DNA of 64,000 nt. Source: Sulfitobacter sp. D7 (GTDB taxonomy: Bacteria; Pseudomonadota; Alphaproteobacteria; Rhodobacterales; Rhodobacteraceae). The notes under the pieces were generated by a model that was given only the letters and a program-made list of their open reading frames with translations, was not told the origin of the DNA and did not search any database. This document shows, in pieces, positions 44,594 to 53,148 of this stretch. Positions within the stretch are counted from its first letter, which is position 1, and the number at the start of each line of letters is the position of its first letter. The position numbers were made by a program, and so were the translations under genes. The stretch lies in assembly GCF_003611275.1 (NCBI RefSeq), contig NZ_CP020694.1, positions 2,666,001 through 2,730,000 on the forward strand, given 5' to 3'.

Positions 44594-45088
44594 ATGGCGA
44601 TCTCTGCCACGGCGGCCCTGTGGTTTCTGCCCTTCGTCCTGCCGATCTGCCTCTATGTCGCCTTCACCGACATGAAGCAGATGCGCATTACCAATCAGGC
44701 GGTCTTGGTACTCATCGCGATCTTCGTGGTGTTGGGTCTGTTCCTGCTGCCCTTTGAAACCTATCTCTGGCGCTTGCTGAGCCTCGTGATCGTCTTGGTC
44801 ATTGGCATCGTGCTGAACGCCGCTGGCGTCATGGGCGCAGGAGACGCCAAATTCGCCGCGGCTGCCGCGCCCTTTATCGCCATGGGTGATCTGCGCCTGC
44901 TGATGATGCTTTTCATGGCCACCCTTCTGGCCGCCGCTGCCACGCACCGCGGGGTGAAATACACCCCCCTGCGCCGCCTCGCGCCCGATTGGCAAAGCTG
45001 GCAGGAAACCAAGAAATTCCCCATGGGCCTCGCCCTTGGCACCACGCTGGGGCTCTATCTCATTCTAGGGGCGCGCTACGGGGTCTGA
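44594..45088 (+). CDS. cpaA: prepilin peptidase CpaA (TadV), A24 family
   Basis: A 164-residue inner-membrane aspartic protease that cuts Flp prepilins after the leader glycine. It is the short form with only the A24 peptidase domain and no methylase domain. The two catalytic aspartates are visible as FTDMKQMRITN (Asp26) and GAGDAKF (Asp84, the GxGD motif). About five helices are predicted. It would process both small pilins at Gly14. It lies directly after the second TPR lipoprotein gene and ends the tightly packed pilus unit. Confidence 0.92.
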   Translation: MAISATAALWFLPFVLPICLYVAFTDMKQMRITNQAVLVLIAIFVVLGLFLLPFETYLWRLLSLVIVLVIGIVLNAAGVMGAGDAKFAAAAAPFIAMGDLRLLMMLFMATLLAAAATHRGVKYTPLRRLAPDWQSWQETKKFPMGLALGTTLGLYLILGARYGV

Positions 45089-45216
45089 ACGCGCCCTGCC
45101 CGCCGCAACTTTCTTTTATTGCGGAATAAGCGTCCACATTCACGCCATATTCAAGATTTATCCTGCAGTCTGACCGACAAGCCGCACCGCCGCATGCTTT
45201 GCCAAGGAAGCCATTG

Positions 45217-46524
45217 ATGAACGCCCCGACCAGCACAGTGCTTGCCCCGCCGCCCCCCAAGCGGTTGGAGGATATGAAACTGCCCATCGTGATGATGCGC
45301 GACATCCTTCTGAAAACGATCTTTCGCAAGAACGTCGAAATGGTCAGCGATCTGGCCCAAGCGCTCTGCCTGCCGACCCAAGTCACGCAAGAAATGGTCG
45401 ACCAAGCCCGCGGCCAGCGCCTGCTAGAGGCGACAGGCACGCTCAGCGCCACCAGCGGCAATGAAATGGGCTATCAACTGACCGACGCTGGCAAAGCGCG
45501 CGCCTTGGATGCGCTGGCGCAATCGGAATATTTCGGCGCTATGCCCGTCCCGCTTGAGGTCTACCGCGAGCAGGTCAAACGCCAATCCGTGCGCAACGTG
45601 CAAATCACCCGCGATCAGCTCACCGGGGCCATGGGCCATCTGGTGCTGCCCGACAGCCTGTTGGACCACCTTGGGCCTGCCGTCTCTGCCGGGCGGTCAA
45701 TCTTGATGTACGGCCCGCCGGGAAACGGAAAATCAAGCATTTCCAACGGCATCCGCGACGCGCTTGGTGATAAGGTCTATGTCCCCCGCGCCATTGAATA
45801 CGCGGGCCAAGTCATCACCGTCTATGACCCGATCGTGCATTCCTCCGCCGAGGCAGAGGTCCAAGACCCGACCTCCCTGCGCCGTATCACCCGTTATGAC
45901 GCCCGCTATGTCTGCTGCGAACGCCCGACGGTCATCACCGGCGGTGAGTTGACGCTCGACATGCTCGATCTGGTCTACAACCCCACGGCCCGAACCTATC
46001 AGGCCCCGCTGCAACTCAAAGCCACCGGCGGCATCTTTATCGTCGATGACCTTGGCCGTCAGCAAGAGCCACCGCAAAGCATCATCAACCGCTGGATCGT
46101 GCCGCTTGAGGAAAGCAAAGACATCCTCGCCCTGCAATCGGGTGAGAAATTCGAGGTGCCCTTCGACACGCTGGTGATTTTCTCAACCAACTTCCACCCG
46201 AATGAGATTTTTGATCAAGCGGCCCTACGGCGTATTTTCTTCAAGATCAAAATCGACGGGCCGGACCAAGAGAACTTCCTCAAGATCTTTGCCATGGTCG
46301 CCCGCAAACGCGGCATGCCACTGGATGAAGCGACGCTGATCCATCTACTCAAGGTGAAATACCCGACCATCGACAACGTCTATGCGAACTATCAGCCGAA
46401 CTTCCTGATCGACCAGATGATCGCCATTTGCGATTTCGAAGGCATCCCCTATCAGATGAACCCCGATCTGGTGGACCGTGCATGGGCCAATATGTTCGTC
46501 CGCGATGAGGTGATCGTTAAATAG
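45217..46524 (+). CDS. AAA+ ATPase at the end of the tad locus
   Basis: A 435-residue ATPase not assigned to a named family. A Pro-rich N-terminus is followed by a helical domain (about 20-150). The AAA+ module has Walker A GPPGNGKSS (166-174) and a Walker B GGIFIVDDLGRQ (272-282). A sensor-1-like VIFSTN and RRIFFKIKI follow, and there is no signal or membrane segment. The ATG at 45217 follows AAGGAAG. A 128-base gap separates it from cpaA, so it may have its own promoter. Similar ATPases accompany tad genes in alphaproteobacteria; the function is unknown. Confidence 0.82.
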   Translation: MNAPTSTVLAPPPPKRLEDMKLPIVMMRDILLKTIFRKNVEMVSDLAQALCLPTQVTQEMVDQARGQRLLEATGTLSATSGNEMGYQLTDAGKARALDALAQSEYFGAMPVPLEVYREQVKRQSVRNVQITRDQLTGAMGHLVLPDSLLDHLGPAVSAGRSILMYGPPGNGKSSISNGIRDALGDKVYVPRAIEYAGQVITVYDPIVHSSAEAEVQDPTSLRRITRYDARYVCCERPTVITGGELTLDMLDLVYNPTARTYQAPLQLKATGGIFIVDDLGRQQEPPQSIINRWIVPLEESKDILALQSGEKFEVPFDTLVIFSTNFHPNEIFDQAALRRIFFKIKIDGPDQENFLKIFAMVARKRGMPLDEATLIHLLKVKYPTIDNVYANYQPNFLIDQMIAICDFEGIPYQMNPDLVDRAWANMFVRDEVIVK

Positions 46525-46569
46525 CCCTGGCCGCTGGCCCCACGGCCTGCCGATACTACATTGGCATTC

Positions 46570-49023
46570 ATGCGCGCCCTACCCCCCAAATTCGCCGATT
46601 GGTTCGCCCAGAACGGCTGGTCCCTGCACCCGCACCAGCAGGAAATGCTGGACCGTGCCGCGGCCCCCGCCCTGCTGCTCATCGCCCCCACAGGCGGCGG
46701 TAAAACGCTGGCCGGTTTTCTGCCCACCCTCGTTGATCTGGCCGAGCAAGAGCACGAGGGGATGCACACGCTCTACATCTCCCCCCTCAAAGCGCTGGCT
46801 GCGGATATCAAACGCAACCTGACCCGCCCGGTGGACGAAATGCGCCTGCCCATCCGCATCGAGGATCGCACCGGCGACACCCCGCAATCGCGCCGCCGCC
46901 GCCAGCGCGCCGACCCGCCGCATATCCTGCTGACCACGCCGGAAAGCCTCGCTCTGCTGACCTCCTACGAGGACGCCGCCCGCACCTTTCGCGGTCTCAA
47001 ACGCGTGGTGATCGATGAAATCCACGCCCTCGCCGAAAGCAAACGCGGCGACCAGTTGATGCTGGCACTGACCCGTCTTCAAGCCCTCTGCCCCGGCCTC
47101 AAACGGGTGGGCCTCTCGGCCACGGTCGAAGACCCTTCGGCCATCGCCCATCTCATGGCCCGCCACCCGGACCCTTGCGAAGTGCTGCTGGCCGATCCGG
47201 GCCCCGCCCCCGACATCCAGATGCTACACACCGAGGAAGCCCCGCCTTGGGCCGGGGGCGGTGCTGCCTATTCAATTCCAGCGGTGCTTGAGCAAGTGCG
47301 CCAACACAAGACCACGCTGATCTTCCACAACACCCGCGCGCAGGCCGAGATTTTCTTTCACAAACTCTGGCTCGCCAATGAAGACGCCCTGCCGATCGCG
47401 ATCCACCACGGGAGCTTGGATCGCGCCCAACGCGAAAAGGTCGAAGCCGCCATGGTGCGCGGCGATCTGCGCGCCATCGTCTGCACCGGCACGCTTGATC
47501 TTGGCATCGACTGGGGCGACGTCGACCTCATCATCCAGATCGGCGCCCCCAAAAACGTAAAGCGGCTGGTCCAACGCATCGGCCGCGCCAACCACCGCTA
47601 CAACGCGCCCTCCAAGGCACTTTTGGTGCCTGCCAACCGCTTTGAAGTGGTCGAATGCGTGGCCGCGCTAGAGGCTGTCCTCGAAGGCGCGCTCGACGGC
47701 GACCCGCGCGGCCCCGGCCCGCGCGATGTGCTGTGCCAACATATCCTCATCGCCGCCTGCGCAGGTCCCTTTGACGCTGACGACCTCTTCGCGCAGGTCC
47801 GTTCCGCCGGGGCCTACGCCGCACTGTCCCGCGCCGACTTCGACGCCTGCCTCGATTTCTGTGCCACCGGCGGCTATGCCCTGCGCGCCTACGACCGCTG
47901 GCAACGCCTGCTGCAACGCTCCGATGGCCAGTGGCAACTGCGTGACCCGCGCGCCGCCCAACGCATCCGCATGAACATCGGCACAATCCAAGATACCGAT
48001 AAGCTGAAGGTCCGCATGAAACGCAACCGCGGCGGCAAACCGCTGGGCGAGATCGAAGAAGGCTTTGCCGCAACGCTCACCAAAGGCGACACCTTTCTGA
48101 TCGGCGGCCAAATCGTACGCTACGAAGGCCTGCGCGAAACCGTTGTCGAAGTCAGCCGCAACGCCGCAAAAAAGCCCAAGGTGGCCACCTTCGGCGGCAC
48201 GAAATTCGCCACCTCCACCCAGCTTTCGGCCCGCGTGCAACAGATGTTCACGCAAGACAGTTGGCCCGAATTGCCGCGCCACACCGCCGAATGGCTGACC
48301 TTGCAACGTGAGGTCAGCCAATTACCACAACCCGGCACGCTGCTGGTCGAAAGCTTCCCCCATGACTTTGCCGAACAAACGGTCTTCTACGGTTTTGCCG
48401 GCCGCAACGGTCAGCAAACGCTAGGCCTCCTGCTGACCAAACGCATGGAAGACCTTGGCCTGCGCCCCTTGGGCTTCGTAGCAACAGACTATGCCACGCT
48501 CATCTGGGGCCTCTCCCCCGTCGACGACCCCGCGCCGCTGCTCGACCCCAGCGTGCTGCACGAGGGTCTCGACAGTTGGCTTGCGGGCAATGCCGTGATG
48601 AAACGTACCTTCCGGGCCGCGGCGACCATCGCCGGGCTGATCGAACGCAACAGCCCCAAAGCACGCAAATCCGGGCGACAGACGACCTTCTCCAGCGACA
48701 TCCTCTACGACACATTACAACGCTATGAACCGGACCATCTGATGCTCGACATCACCCGTGAGGAAGCCTTGAGCGGTCTGGTGGATTTTGGCAGGATCGA
48801 AGAGATGCTGGGCCGCATCGCCGGGCGCATCACCCACCGCAAACTGACCCGCGTAAGCCCGCTCGCCGCACCGCTGTTTCTGGAAATGGGCCGTGTGCCT
48901 GTCGAAGGCGCCGGACAGGAACGCATGCTGGCGGAAGAGGCCGAAAGACTGATGGAAGCCTCCGGCCTCGCGCAGCTCACTCCGCCGCCCTCGGATCAGC
49001 CGCCTTGGCGAGATGGGCGTTGA
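46570..49023 (+). CDS. ligase-associated DNA damage response DEXH-box helicase (Lhr-like)
   Basis: An 817-residue superfamily 2 helicase. Motifs are the Q-type HPHQQEML, Walker A APTGGGKT, DEIH in VVIDEIHALAESKRGDQ, SAT in GLSATVEDP, and the second RecA domain with FHNTRAQAEIFFHKLW, CTGTLDLGIDWGDVD and QRIGRANHR. The remaining half matches the Lhr-type C-terminus of the ligase-associated class. In other bacteria it is found with an ATP-dependent ligase, an exonuclease and PdeM. Here only pdeM follows, after 285 bases. I start at the ATG at 46570; a TTG at 46561 is also in frame. Confidence 0.92.
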   Translation: MRALPPKFADWFAQNGWSLHPHQQEMLDRAAAPALLLIAPTGGGKTLAGFLPTLVDLAEQEHEGMHTLYISPLKALAADIKRNLTRPVDEMRLPIRIEDRTGDTPQSRRRRQRADPPHILLTTPESLALLTSYEDAARTFRGLKRVVIDEIHALAESKRGDQLMLALTRLQALCPGLKRVGLSATVEDPSAIAHLMARHPDPCEVLLADPGPAPDIQMLHTEEAPPWAGGGAAYSIPAVLEQVRQHKTTLIFHNTRAQAEIFFHKLWLANEDALPIAIHHGSLDRAQREKVEAAMVRGDLRAIVCTGTLDLGIDWGDVDLIIQIGAPKNVKRLVQRIGRANHRYNAPSKALLVPANRFEVVECVAALEAVLEGALDGDPRGPGPRDVLCQHILIAACAGPFDADDLFAQVRSAGAYAALSRADFDACLDFCATGGYALRAYDRWQRLLQRSDGQWQLRDPRAAQRIRMNIGTIQDTDKLKVRMKRNRGGKPLGEIEEGFAATLTKGDTFLIGGQIVRYEGLRETVVEVSRNAAKKPKVATFGGTKFATSTQLSARVQQMFTQDSWPELPRHTAEWLTLQREVSQLPQPGTLLVESFPHDFAEQTVFYGFAGRNGQQTLGLLLTKRMEDLGLRPLGFVATDYATLIWGLSPVDDPAPLLDPSVLHEGLDSWLAGNAVMKRTFRAAATIAGLIERNSPKARKSGRQTTFSSDILYDTLQRYEPDHLMLDITREEALSGLVDFGRIEEMLGRIAGRITHRKLTRVSPLAAPLFLEMGRVPVEGAGQERMLAEEAERLMEASGLAQLTPPPSDQPPWRDGR

Positions 49024-49057
49024 ACACCGAGGTGCCGCAGGCGGAAAGGTTCTGCAA

Positions 49058-49078
49058 GGTATTTGAAAAAGGATGAAG
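49058..49078 (+). repeat. dispersed AT-rich motif, copy 2
   Basis: GGTATTTGAAAAAGGATGAA plus G, 35 bases past the helicase stop. It differs from copy 1 at two positions. With copy 3 it forms an inverted pair spanning 172 bases. Confidence 0.65.
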
Positions 49079-49081
49079 ATA

Positions 49082-49097
49082 TTAAGAGTTCTTTAAC
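49082..49097. promoter_or_regulatory. perfect CtrA-type binding site ahead of pdeM
   Basis: TTAA-GAGTTCT-TTAAC fits the full consensus TTAA-N7-TTAAC. It lies about 210 bases upstream of pdeM and four bases after motif copy 2. Confidence 0.5.
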
Positions 49098-49207
49098 CCA
49101 CGCGGCGCATCTTGATCCCGCGGTACAGGCTGCGGAGCCGATGACCGCAAAGGATGAAGGCGCGTCTCCGGTCAGGTTAACGCCCGGCTGCGGGGCGCGT
49201 TTTCTAC

Positions 49208-49229
49208 CTTTCATCCTTTCTTAAATACC
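49208..49229 (-). repeat. dispersed AT-rich motif, copy 3 (inverted)
   Basis: On the minus strand this reads GGTATTTAAGAAAGGATGAA followed by AG. The first 20 bases are identical to copy 1, 34 kb away. Confidence 0.7.
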
Positions 49230-49273
49230 GCTGCGCTGCCGTTTCCGGTCTTCTGACAATCGCGTTTATCCCC

Positions 49274-49302
49274 TTGCCAAATCGGCGGCGATCTCAGATG
49301 AA
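49274..49302 (+). promoter_or_regulatory. possible pdeM promoter
   Basis: TTGCCA (49274-49279; 5 of 6), 17 bases, GATGAA (49297-49302; 3 of 6). Initiation would fall at or near the A of the pdeM ATG (49309), giving a leaderless message. The -10 overlaps the LexA-type box. Confidence 0.4.
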
Positions 49303-49314
49303 CAAAGGATGAAC
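49300..49314. promoter_or_regulatory. LexA (SOS) box, alphaproteobacterial type, over the pdeM start
   Basis: GAAC (49300-49303), seven bases, GAAC (49311-49314) is the reverse complement of the direct repeat GTTC-N7-GTTC recognised by alphaproteobacterial LexA. It covers the pdeM ATG at 49309 and the end of the predicted -10 box, a position where LexA would block transcription. Confidence 0.65.
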
Positions 49315-49980
49315 AGCCTTAATTTTTCATTCGCCGGCGCGGCGCTTACCGCGCTTGGCTCTGGCGCGCTTTTGTGGCGCGACCGGGATTTGCTATGCGT
49401 AAGCGACCTGCATCTGGGCAAGTCTGAGCGGATCGCGCGGCGCGGCGGGTCGGCACTGCCGCCTTATGAGACCCGCGATACGTTGAACCGTCTGGCAGCG
49501 GATCTGTCCTTTACGCAGGCGCGACATGTGATCTGCCTTGGCGATAGTTTCGACGACCTTGGCGCGGCGCGAGCGCTGCCAGAGGAAGAGCGGTTGTGGA
49601 TACTGGGCCTGCAAGCCGGACGGCGGTGGGATTGGATTGAGGGCAATCATGATCCCGGCCCCGTAGGCTTGGGCGGCACGCATTTGGGAGAGATAGCGCT
49701 CGGCCCGCTGACCTTTCGGCATATCGCCGCGAGCGAGGGCCGGGGCGAGGTGTCGGGGCATTATCATCCTAAGGCATCGATCCGTGCGCGGGGCCGCAGC
49801 ATCTCGCGTCCGGCCTTTCTGTTTGACAGCAAGCGGCTGATCCTGCCTGCATATGGCACCTATACCGGCGGGCTGCGCAGCCAGTCGCGGGTGCTTTGTG
49901 ATTTGATGGGGCCGGAAGCCTGCGCGGTGCTGACAGGCGCGCAACCAGTGGCGATCCCCATGCCCGGAAAGGCGAGATGA
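49309..49980 (+). CDS. pdeM: ligase-associated DNA damage response endonuclease PdeM
   Basis: A 223-residue metallophosphoesterase-fold nuclease. All metal motifs are present: SDLHLG (Asp33, His35), GDSFDD (Asp79), GNHD (Asn113, His114) and SGHYHP (His151, His153). It is the usual partner of the Lhr-like helicase upstream. There is no well-placed Shine-Dalgarno site (AAAGG abuts the ATG), which fits a leaderless transcript from the promoter described here. A LexA-type box overlaps the start. Its last bases overlap the thioesterase gene (ATGATGG). Confidence 0.93.
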   Translation: MNSLNFSFAGAALTALGSGALLWRDRDLLCVSDLHLGKSERIARRGGSALPPYETRDTLNRLAADLSFTQARHVICLGDSFDDLGAARALPEEERLWILGLQAGRRWDWIEGNHDPGPVGLGGTHLGEIALGPLTFRHIAASEGRGEVSGHYHPKASIRARGRSISRPAFLFDSKRLILPAYGTYTGGLRSQSRVLCDLMGPEACAVLTGAQPVAIPMPGKAR

Positions 49981-50399
49981 TGGACCAGATTGAACACCGG
50001 GTGCGGGAGAGCTTTGGCAAACAGACCATGATGCAAACCTTGGGGGCGGAGATCATCGACGTGCAGCCCGGTTTGGTCCGGGTCACGGCACCGGTCCTGC
50101 CCGGCGCGATGCAGCAGCAGGGTTTTGGCCATGCGGGGCTGACATTTTCCATCGGCGATTCCGCGGCTGGTTATGCAGCGTTGAGCATGCTGCCGCCGGA
50201 GGTTGATGTTGTCACGTCTGAGATCAAGATCAACCTGCTGGCCCCCGCCCGTGGGGACCGGCTGATTGCCACGGGCCGGGTGGTAAAACCGGGCCGGCGG
50301 CTTTGTGTCGTAACCGCAGAGGTGCATGCGGAGACGGATGGCGCGGCCAAGCTCATCGCCATCCTGCAGGGCACCATCGTGCCTGTGTCTGCCTCTTAG
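49977..50399 (+). CDS. PaaI family thioesterase (hotdog fold)
   Basis: A 140-residue hotdog-fold thioesterase of the PaaI/YiiD type, which would hydrolyse an acyl-CoA. The hotdog helix region shows [24 protein letters not shown] and the strand after it [21 protein letters not shown]. Its start overlaps the pdeM stop by four bases, so it is translated with pdeM and would share its damage-linked control, an odd pairing for a metabolic enzyme. Its stop overlaps that of the convergent folD. Confidence 0.87.
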   Translation: MMDQIEHRVRESFGKQTMMQTLGAEIIDVQPGLVRVTAPVLPGAMQQQGFGHAGLTFSIGDSAAGYAALSMLPPEVDVVTSEIKINLLAPARGDRLIATGRVVKPGRRLCVVTAEVHAETDGAAKLIAILQGTIVPVSAS

Positions 50400-51286
50400 G
50401 CGGTCAGCCCTTCGGGTTCTTCCAACCCGTTGGCGCGGCAGCAGGCAGTAACCGTATTGGCCAGCAGGCAAGCGATGGTCATCGGCCCAACGCCACCCGG
50501 CACGGGTGTGATGGCCCCGGCGCGTTGGCTGGCACTGTCGAAATCCACGTCGCCGACCAGTTTGGTCTTTTCGCCAGTCTCAATCCGGTTGATGCCCACG
50601 TCGATCACCGTGGCGCCCTCTTTGATCCAATCGCCCGGCACCATCTCGGGGCGGCCAACGGCGGCGACGACGATATCGGCGCGGCGCACCACTTCTGGCA
50701 AGTCGCGGGTGCGGCTGTGCGCGATGGTCACGGTGCAGCTATCCCCCAAGAGCAACTGCGCCATCGGTTTGCCCACGATGTTTGAGCGGCCGACAACCAC
50801 CGCGTTCATCCCCGACAGATCGCCATGGTGGTCCCGGAGCATCATCAGGCAGCCAAGCGGGGTGCAGGGCACCATGCTTTTCTGCCCCGTGCCCAGCAGC
50901 CCGACGTTGGAGATGTGGAAACCGTCCACGTCCTTGGCGGGCGAGACGGCGTTGACCACGCGGGCTTCATCAAGATGATCCGGAAGCGGAAGTTGTACGA
51001 GAATGCCGTGTATCTCGGGGTCGTTGTTCAGCGCGTCGATCAGCTTGAGCAGGTCGTCCTGATCCACAGTCGCGGGCAGCTTGTGTTCGACCGATTTCAT
51101 GCCGACCTCGCGGGTCATTTTGCCCTTGGAGCGGACGTAGACTTGGCTTGCCGGGTCTTCCCCCACCAGCACCACGGCAAGGCCCGGCGTGATGCCGTGA
51201 TCCGTCGTCAGCCGGGCGACATGGCCCGCCACCTTGTCACGCACCGTTGCTGCAAAGGCTTTGCCGTCGATGATTGTCGCTGTCAT
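50396..51286 (-). CDS. folD: methylenetetrahydrofolate dehydrogenase/cyclohydrolase
   Basis: Bifunctional enzyme that interconverts methylene-, methenyl- and 10-formyl-tetrahydrofolate. The 296-residue protein has the active-site [15 protein letters not shown] (conserved Lys in the SKxK-like motif), [10 protein letters not shown], the NADP-binding [13 protein letters not shown] and [16 protein letters not shown] choose the ATG at 51286 ([12 protein letters not shown]). It lies 74 bases downstream of fhs on the same strand, so both carry out successive one-carbon steps and are probably cotranscribed. Confidence 0.97.
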   Translation of the reverse strand: MTATIIDGKAFAATVRDKVAGHVARLTTDHGITPGLAVVLVGEDPASQVYVRSKGKMTREVGMKSVEHKLPATVDQDDLLKLIDALNNDPEIHGILVQLPLPDHLDEARVVNAVSPAKDVDGFHISNVGLLGTGQKSMVPCTPLGCLMMLRDHHGDLSGMNAVVVGRSNIVGKPMAQLLLGDSCTVTIAHSRTRDLPEVVRRADIVVAAVGRPEMVPGDWIKEGATVIDVGINRIETGEKTKLVGDVDFDSASQRAGAITPVPGGVGPMTIACLLANTVTACCRANGLEEPEGLTA

Positions 51287-51360
51287 ATCCGTCTCACTTT
51301 CGCTCGCTGCACGTTGAACACGCCCTACATCACCGCGACGGCGGGGCATTGCAACCCGCC

Positions 51361-53037
51361 TTAGAACAATCCCTCCACATCGCCATCGGCGTTGAGCTTA
51401 ATTGCCTCCGCAGAAGGCACCCGAGGCAGGCCCGGCATGGTCATGATCTCTCCGCAGATCACGACGACGAACCCCGCCCCCGCCGAAAGCCGCACCTCGC
51501 GGATTGGCACGCTGAAGCCTGTGGGCGCGCCGCGCAGGTCGGGATCGGTCGAGAAGCTGTACTGGGTCTTGGCCATACAGACCGGCAGATCGCCATAGCC
51601 CTGTGCCTCCCAGTCTTTTAACTGATTGCGCACCTTTTGATCGGCCAGCACCTCGTCGGCGCGGTAGATGCGTTTGGCGATGGTCTCGATCTTTTCGAAA
51701 AGCGGCATCTCGTCGGCATAGAGCGGGGCAAAGTTCGCGTGATCACCATCGGCAATCTCGGCCACGCGGGTGGCAAGATCGGCAGAGCCTTCGGAACCCA
51801 ACTCCCAATGGCGCGACAGGATCGCCTCCGCCCCTTGGGCCGCGACATAGTCCTTGACCGTGGCGACTTCGGCGTCGGTGTCGGTGACGAAATGGTTGAT
51901 CGCCACGACCACGGGCACGCCAAAGGATTTTACGTTCTCGATATGGCGGCCGAGGTTGGCGCAGCCTTTTTGCACCGCCTCTACATTTTCCGCCCCAAGG
52001 TCCGCTTTCGCCACGCCGCCGTTCATCTTCATCGCCCGCACCGTGGCCACAACCACGACCACCGATGGCGCGAGCCCCGCCTTGCGGCACTTGATGTTCA
52101 TGAATTTTTCGGCCCCGAGATCGGCACCAAAGCCCGCCTCTGTCACCACGTAATCCGCCAGTTTCAGCGCTGTGGTCGTGGCGATGACCGAGTTGCAGCC
52201 GTGCGCGATATTGGCAAATGGGCCGCCATGCACGAAGGCCGGGTTGTTCTCCAGCGTTTGGACGAGGTTGGGCTGCATCGCATCTTTCAAGAGCACCGTC
52301 ATGGCCCCATCCGCCTTGAGGTCGCGGGCATAGACCGGGCTGCGGTCGCGGCGGTAGGCCACGATCATCGCGCCAAGGCGCTCTTGCAGATCGCTGAGGT
52401 TCTTGGACAGGCAGAGGATCGCCATGACCTCGGAGGCGACGGTGATGTCGAACCCCGTCTCGCGCGGGAAACCGTTGGGCACGCCGCCCAAGGATGCGGT
52501 GATCTGGCGCAGGGCGCGGTCGTTCATGTCGACCACGCGCCGCCAAACGACGCGGCGGGTGTCGATCTCAAGCTCGTTGCCCCAGTAGATGTGGTTGTCG
52601 ATCATCGCCGCCAGCAGGTTATGAGCGCTGGTGATGGCATGAAAGTCGCCGGTGAAATGCAGGTTCATCTCTTCCATCGGCACGATCTGGGCATAGCCGC
52701 CGCCTGCCGCCCCGCCCTTCATCCCAAAGTTCGGCCCGAGGGAGGCTTCGCGGATGCAGACCGCCGCCTTTTTGCCGATCCGGTTCAATCCATCGCCGAG
52801 CCCAACAGTGGTGGTGGTCTTGCCCTCTCCCGCTGGCGTGGGGTTGATCGCGGTGACGAGGATCAACTTGCCGTTCGGCCGGTCTTGGACGGAATCGATG
52901 AACGTCTGGCTTACCTTTGCCTTGTCATGGCCATAGGGCAGCAGGTCGTCGCTGGAGATGCCCAGCTTTTCGCCGATCTCTTGGATAGGGCGTTTCGCCG
53001 CTTCGCGGGCGATTTGAATGTCGGTTTTGAAAGCCAT
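51361..53037 (-). CDS. fhs: formate-tetrahydrofolate ligase
   Basis: Makes 10-formyl-tetrahydrofolate from formate, ATP and tetrahydrofolate. The 558-residue protein has the P-loop [12 protein letters not shown] (66-77), [21 protein letters not shown] and [20 protein letters not shown], and matches full family length. The start at 53037 ([13 protein letters not shown]) is preferred over an in-frame codon at 53127. With folD it links formate to the folate pool. In marine roseobacters this feeds on C1 units from methylated compounds; that use is inferred. Confidence 0.97.
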   Translation of the reverse strand: MAFKTDIQIAREAAKRPIQEIGEKLGISSDDLLPYGHDKAKVSQTFIDSVQDRPNGKLILVTAINPTPAGEGKTTTTVGLGDGLNRIGKKAAVCIREASLGPNFGMKGGAAGGGYAQIVPMEEMNLHFTGDFHAITSAHNLLAAMIDNHIYWGNELEIDTRRVVWRRVVDMNDRALRQITASLGGVPNGFPRETGFDITVASEVMAILCLSKNLSDLQERLGAMIVAYRRDRSPVYARDLKADGAMTVLLKDAMQPNLVQTLENNPAFVHGGPFANIAHGCNSVIATTTALKLADYVVTEAGFGADLGAEKFMNIKCRKAGLAPSVVVVVATVRAMKMNGGVAKADLGAENVEAVQKGCANLGRHIENVKSFGVPVVVAINHFVTDTDAEVATVKDYVAAQGAEAILSRHWELGSEGSADLATRVAEIADGDHANFAPLYADEMPLFEKIETIAKRIYRADEVLADQKVRNQLKDWEAQGYGDLPVCMAKTQYSFSTDPDLRGAPTGFSVPIREVRLSAGAGFVVVICGEIMTMPGLPRVPSAEAIKLNADGDVEGLF

Positions 53038-53148
53038 GAGAGTCCCCTGTTGCCGTTGGTGGCGATTTTTATTCCTTAGCCATAGCGCGACAAGACCCCG
53101 ACGGGGGGCCGTGTTTCCGACACTCAAGCATCGCGAAACGGCGCGCGG

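Noticed and set aside
49298-49312. four-codon frame (ATG AAC AAA GGA TGA) overlapping the pdeM start
   Set aside because: It is formed by the same bases as the LexA-type box and ATG; a leader peptide role is possible but there is no ribosome site before it.
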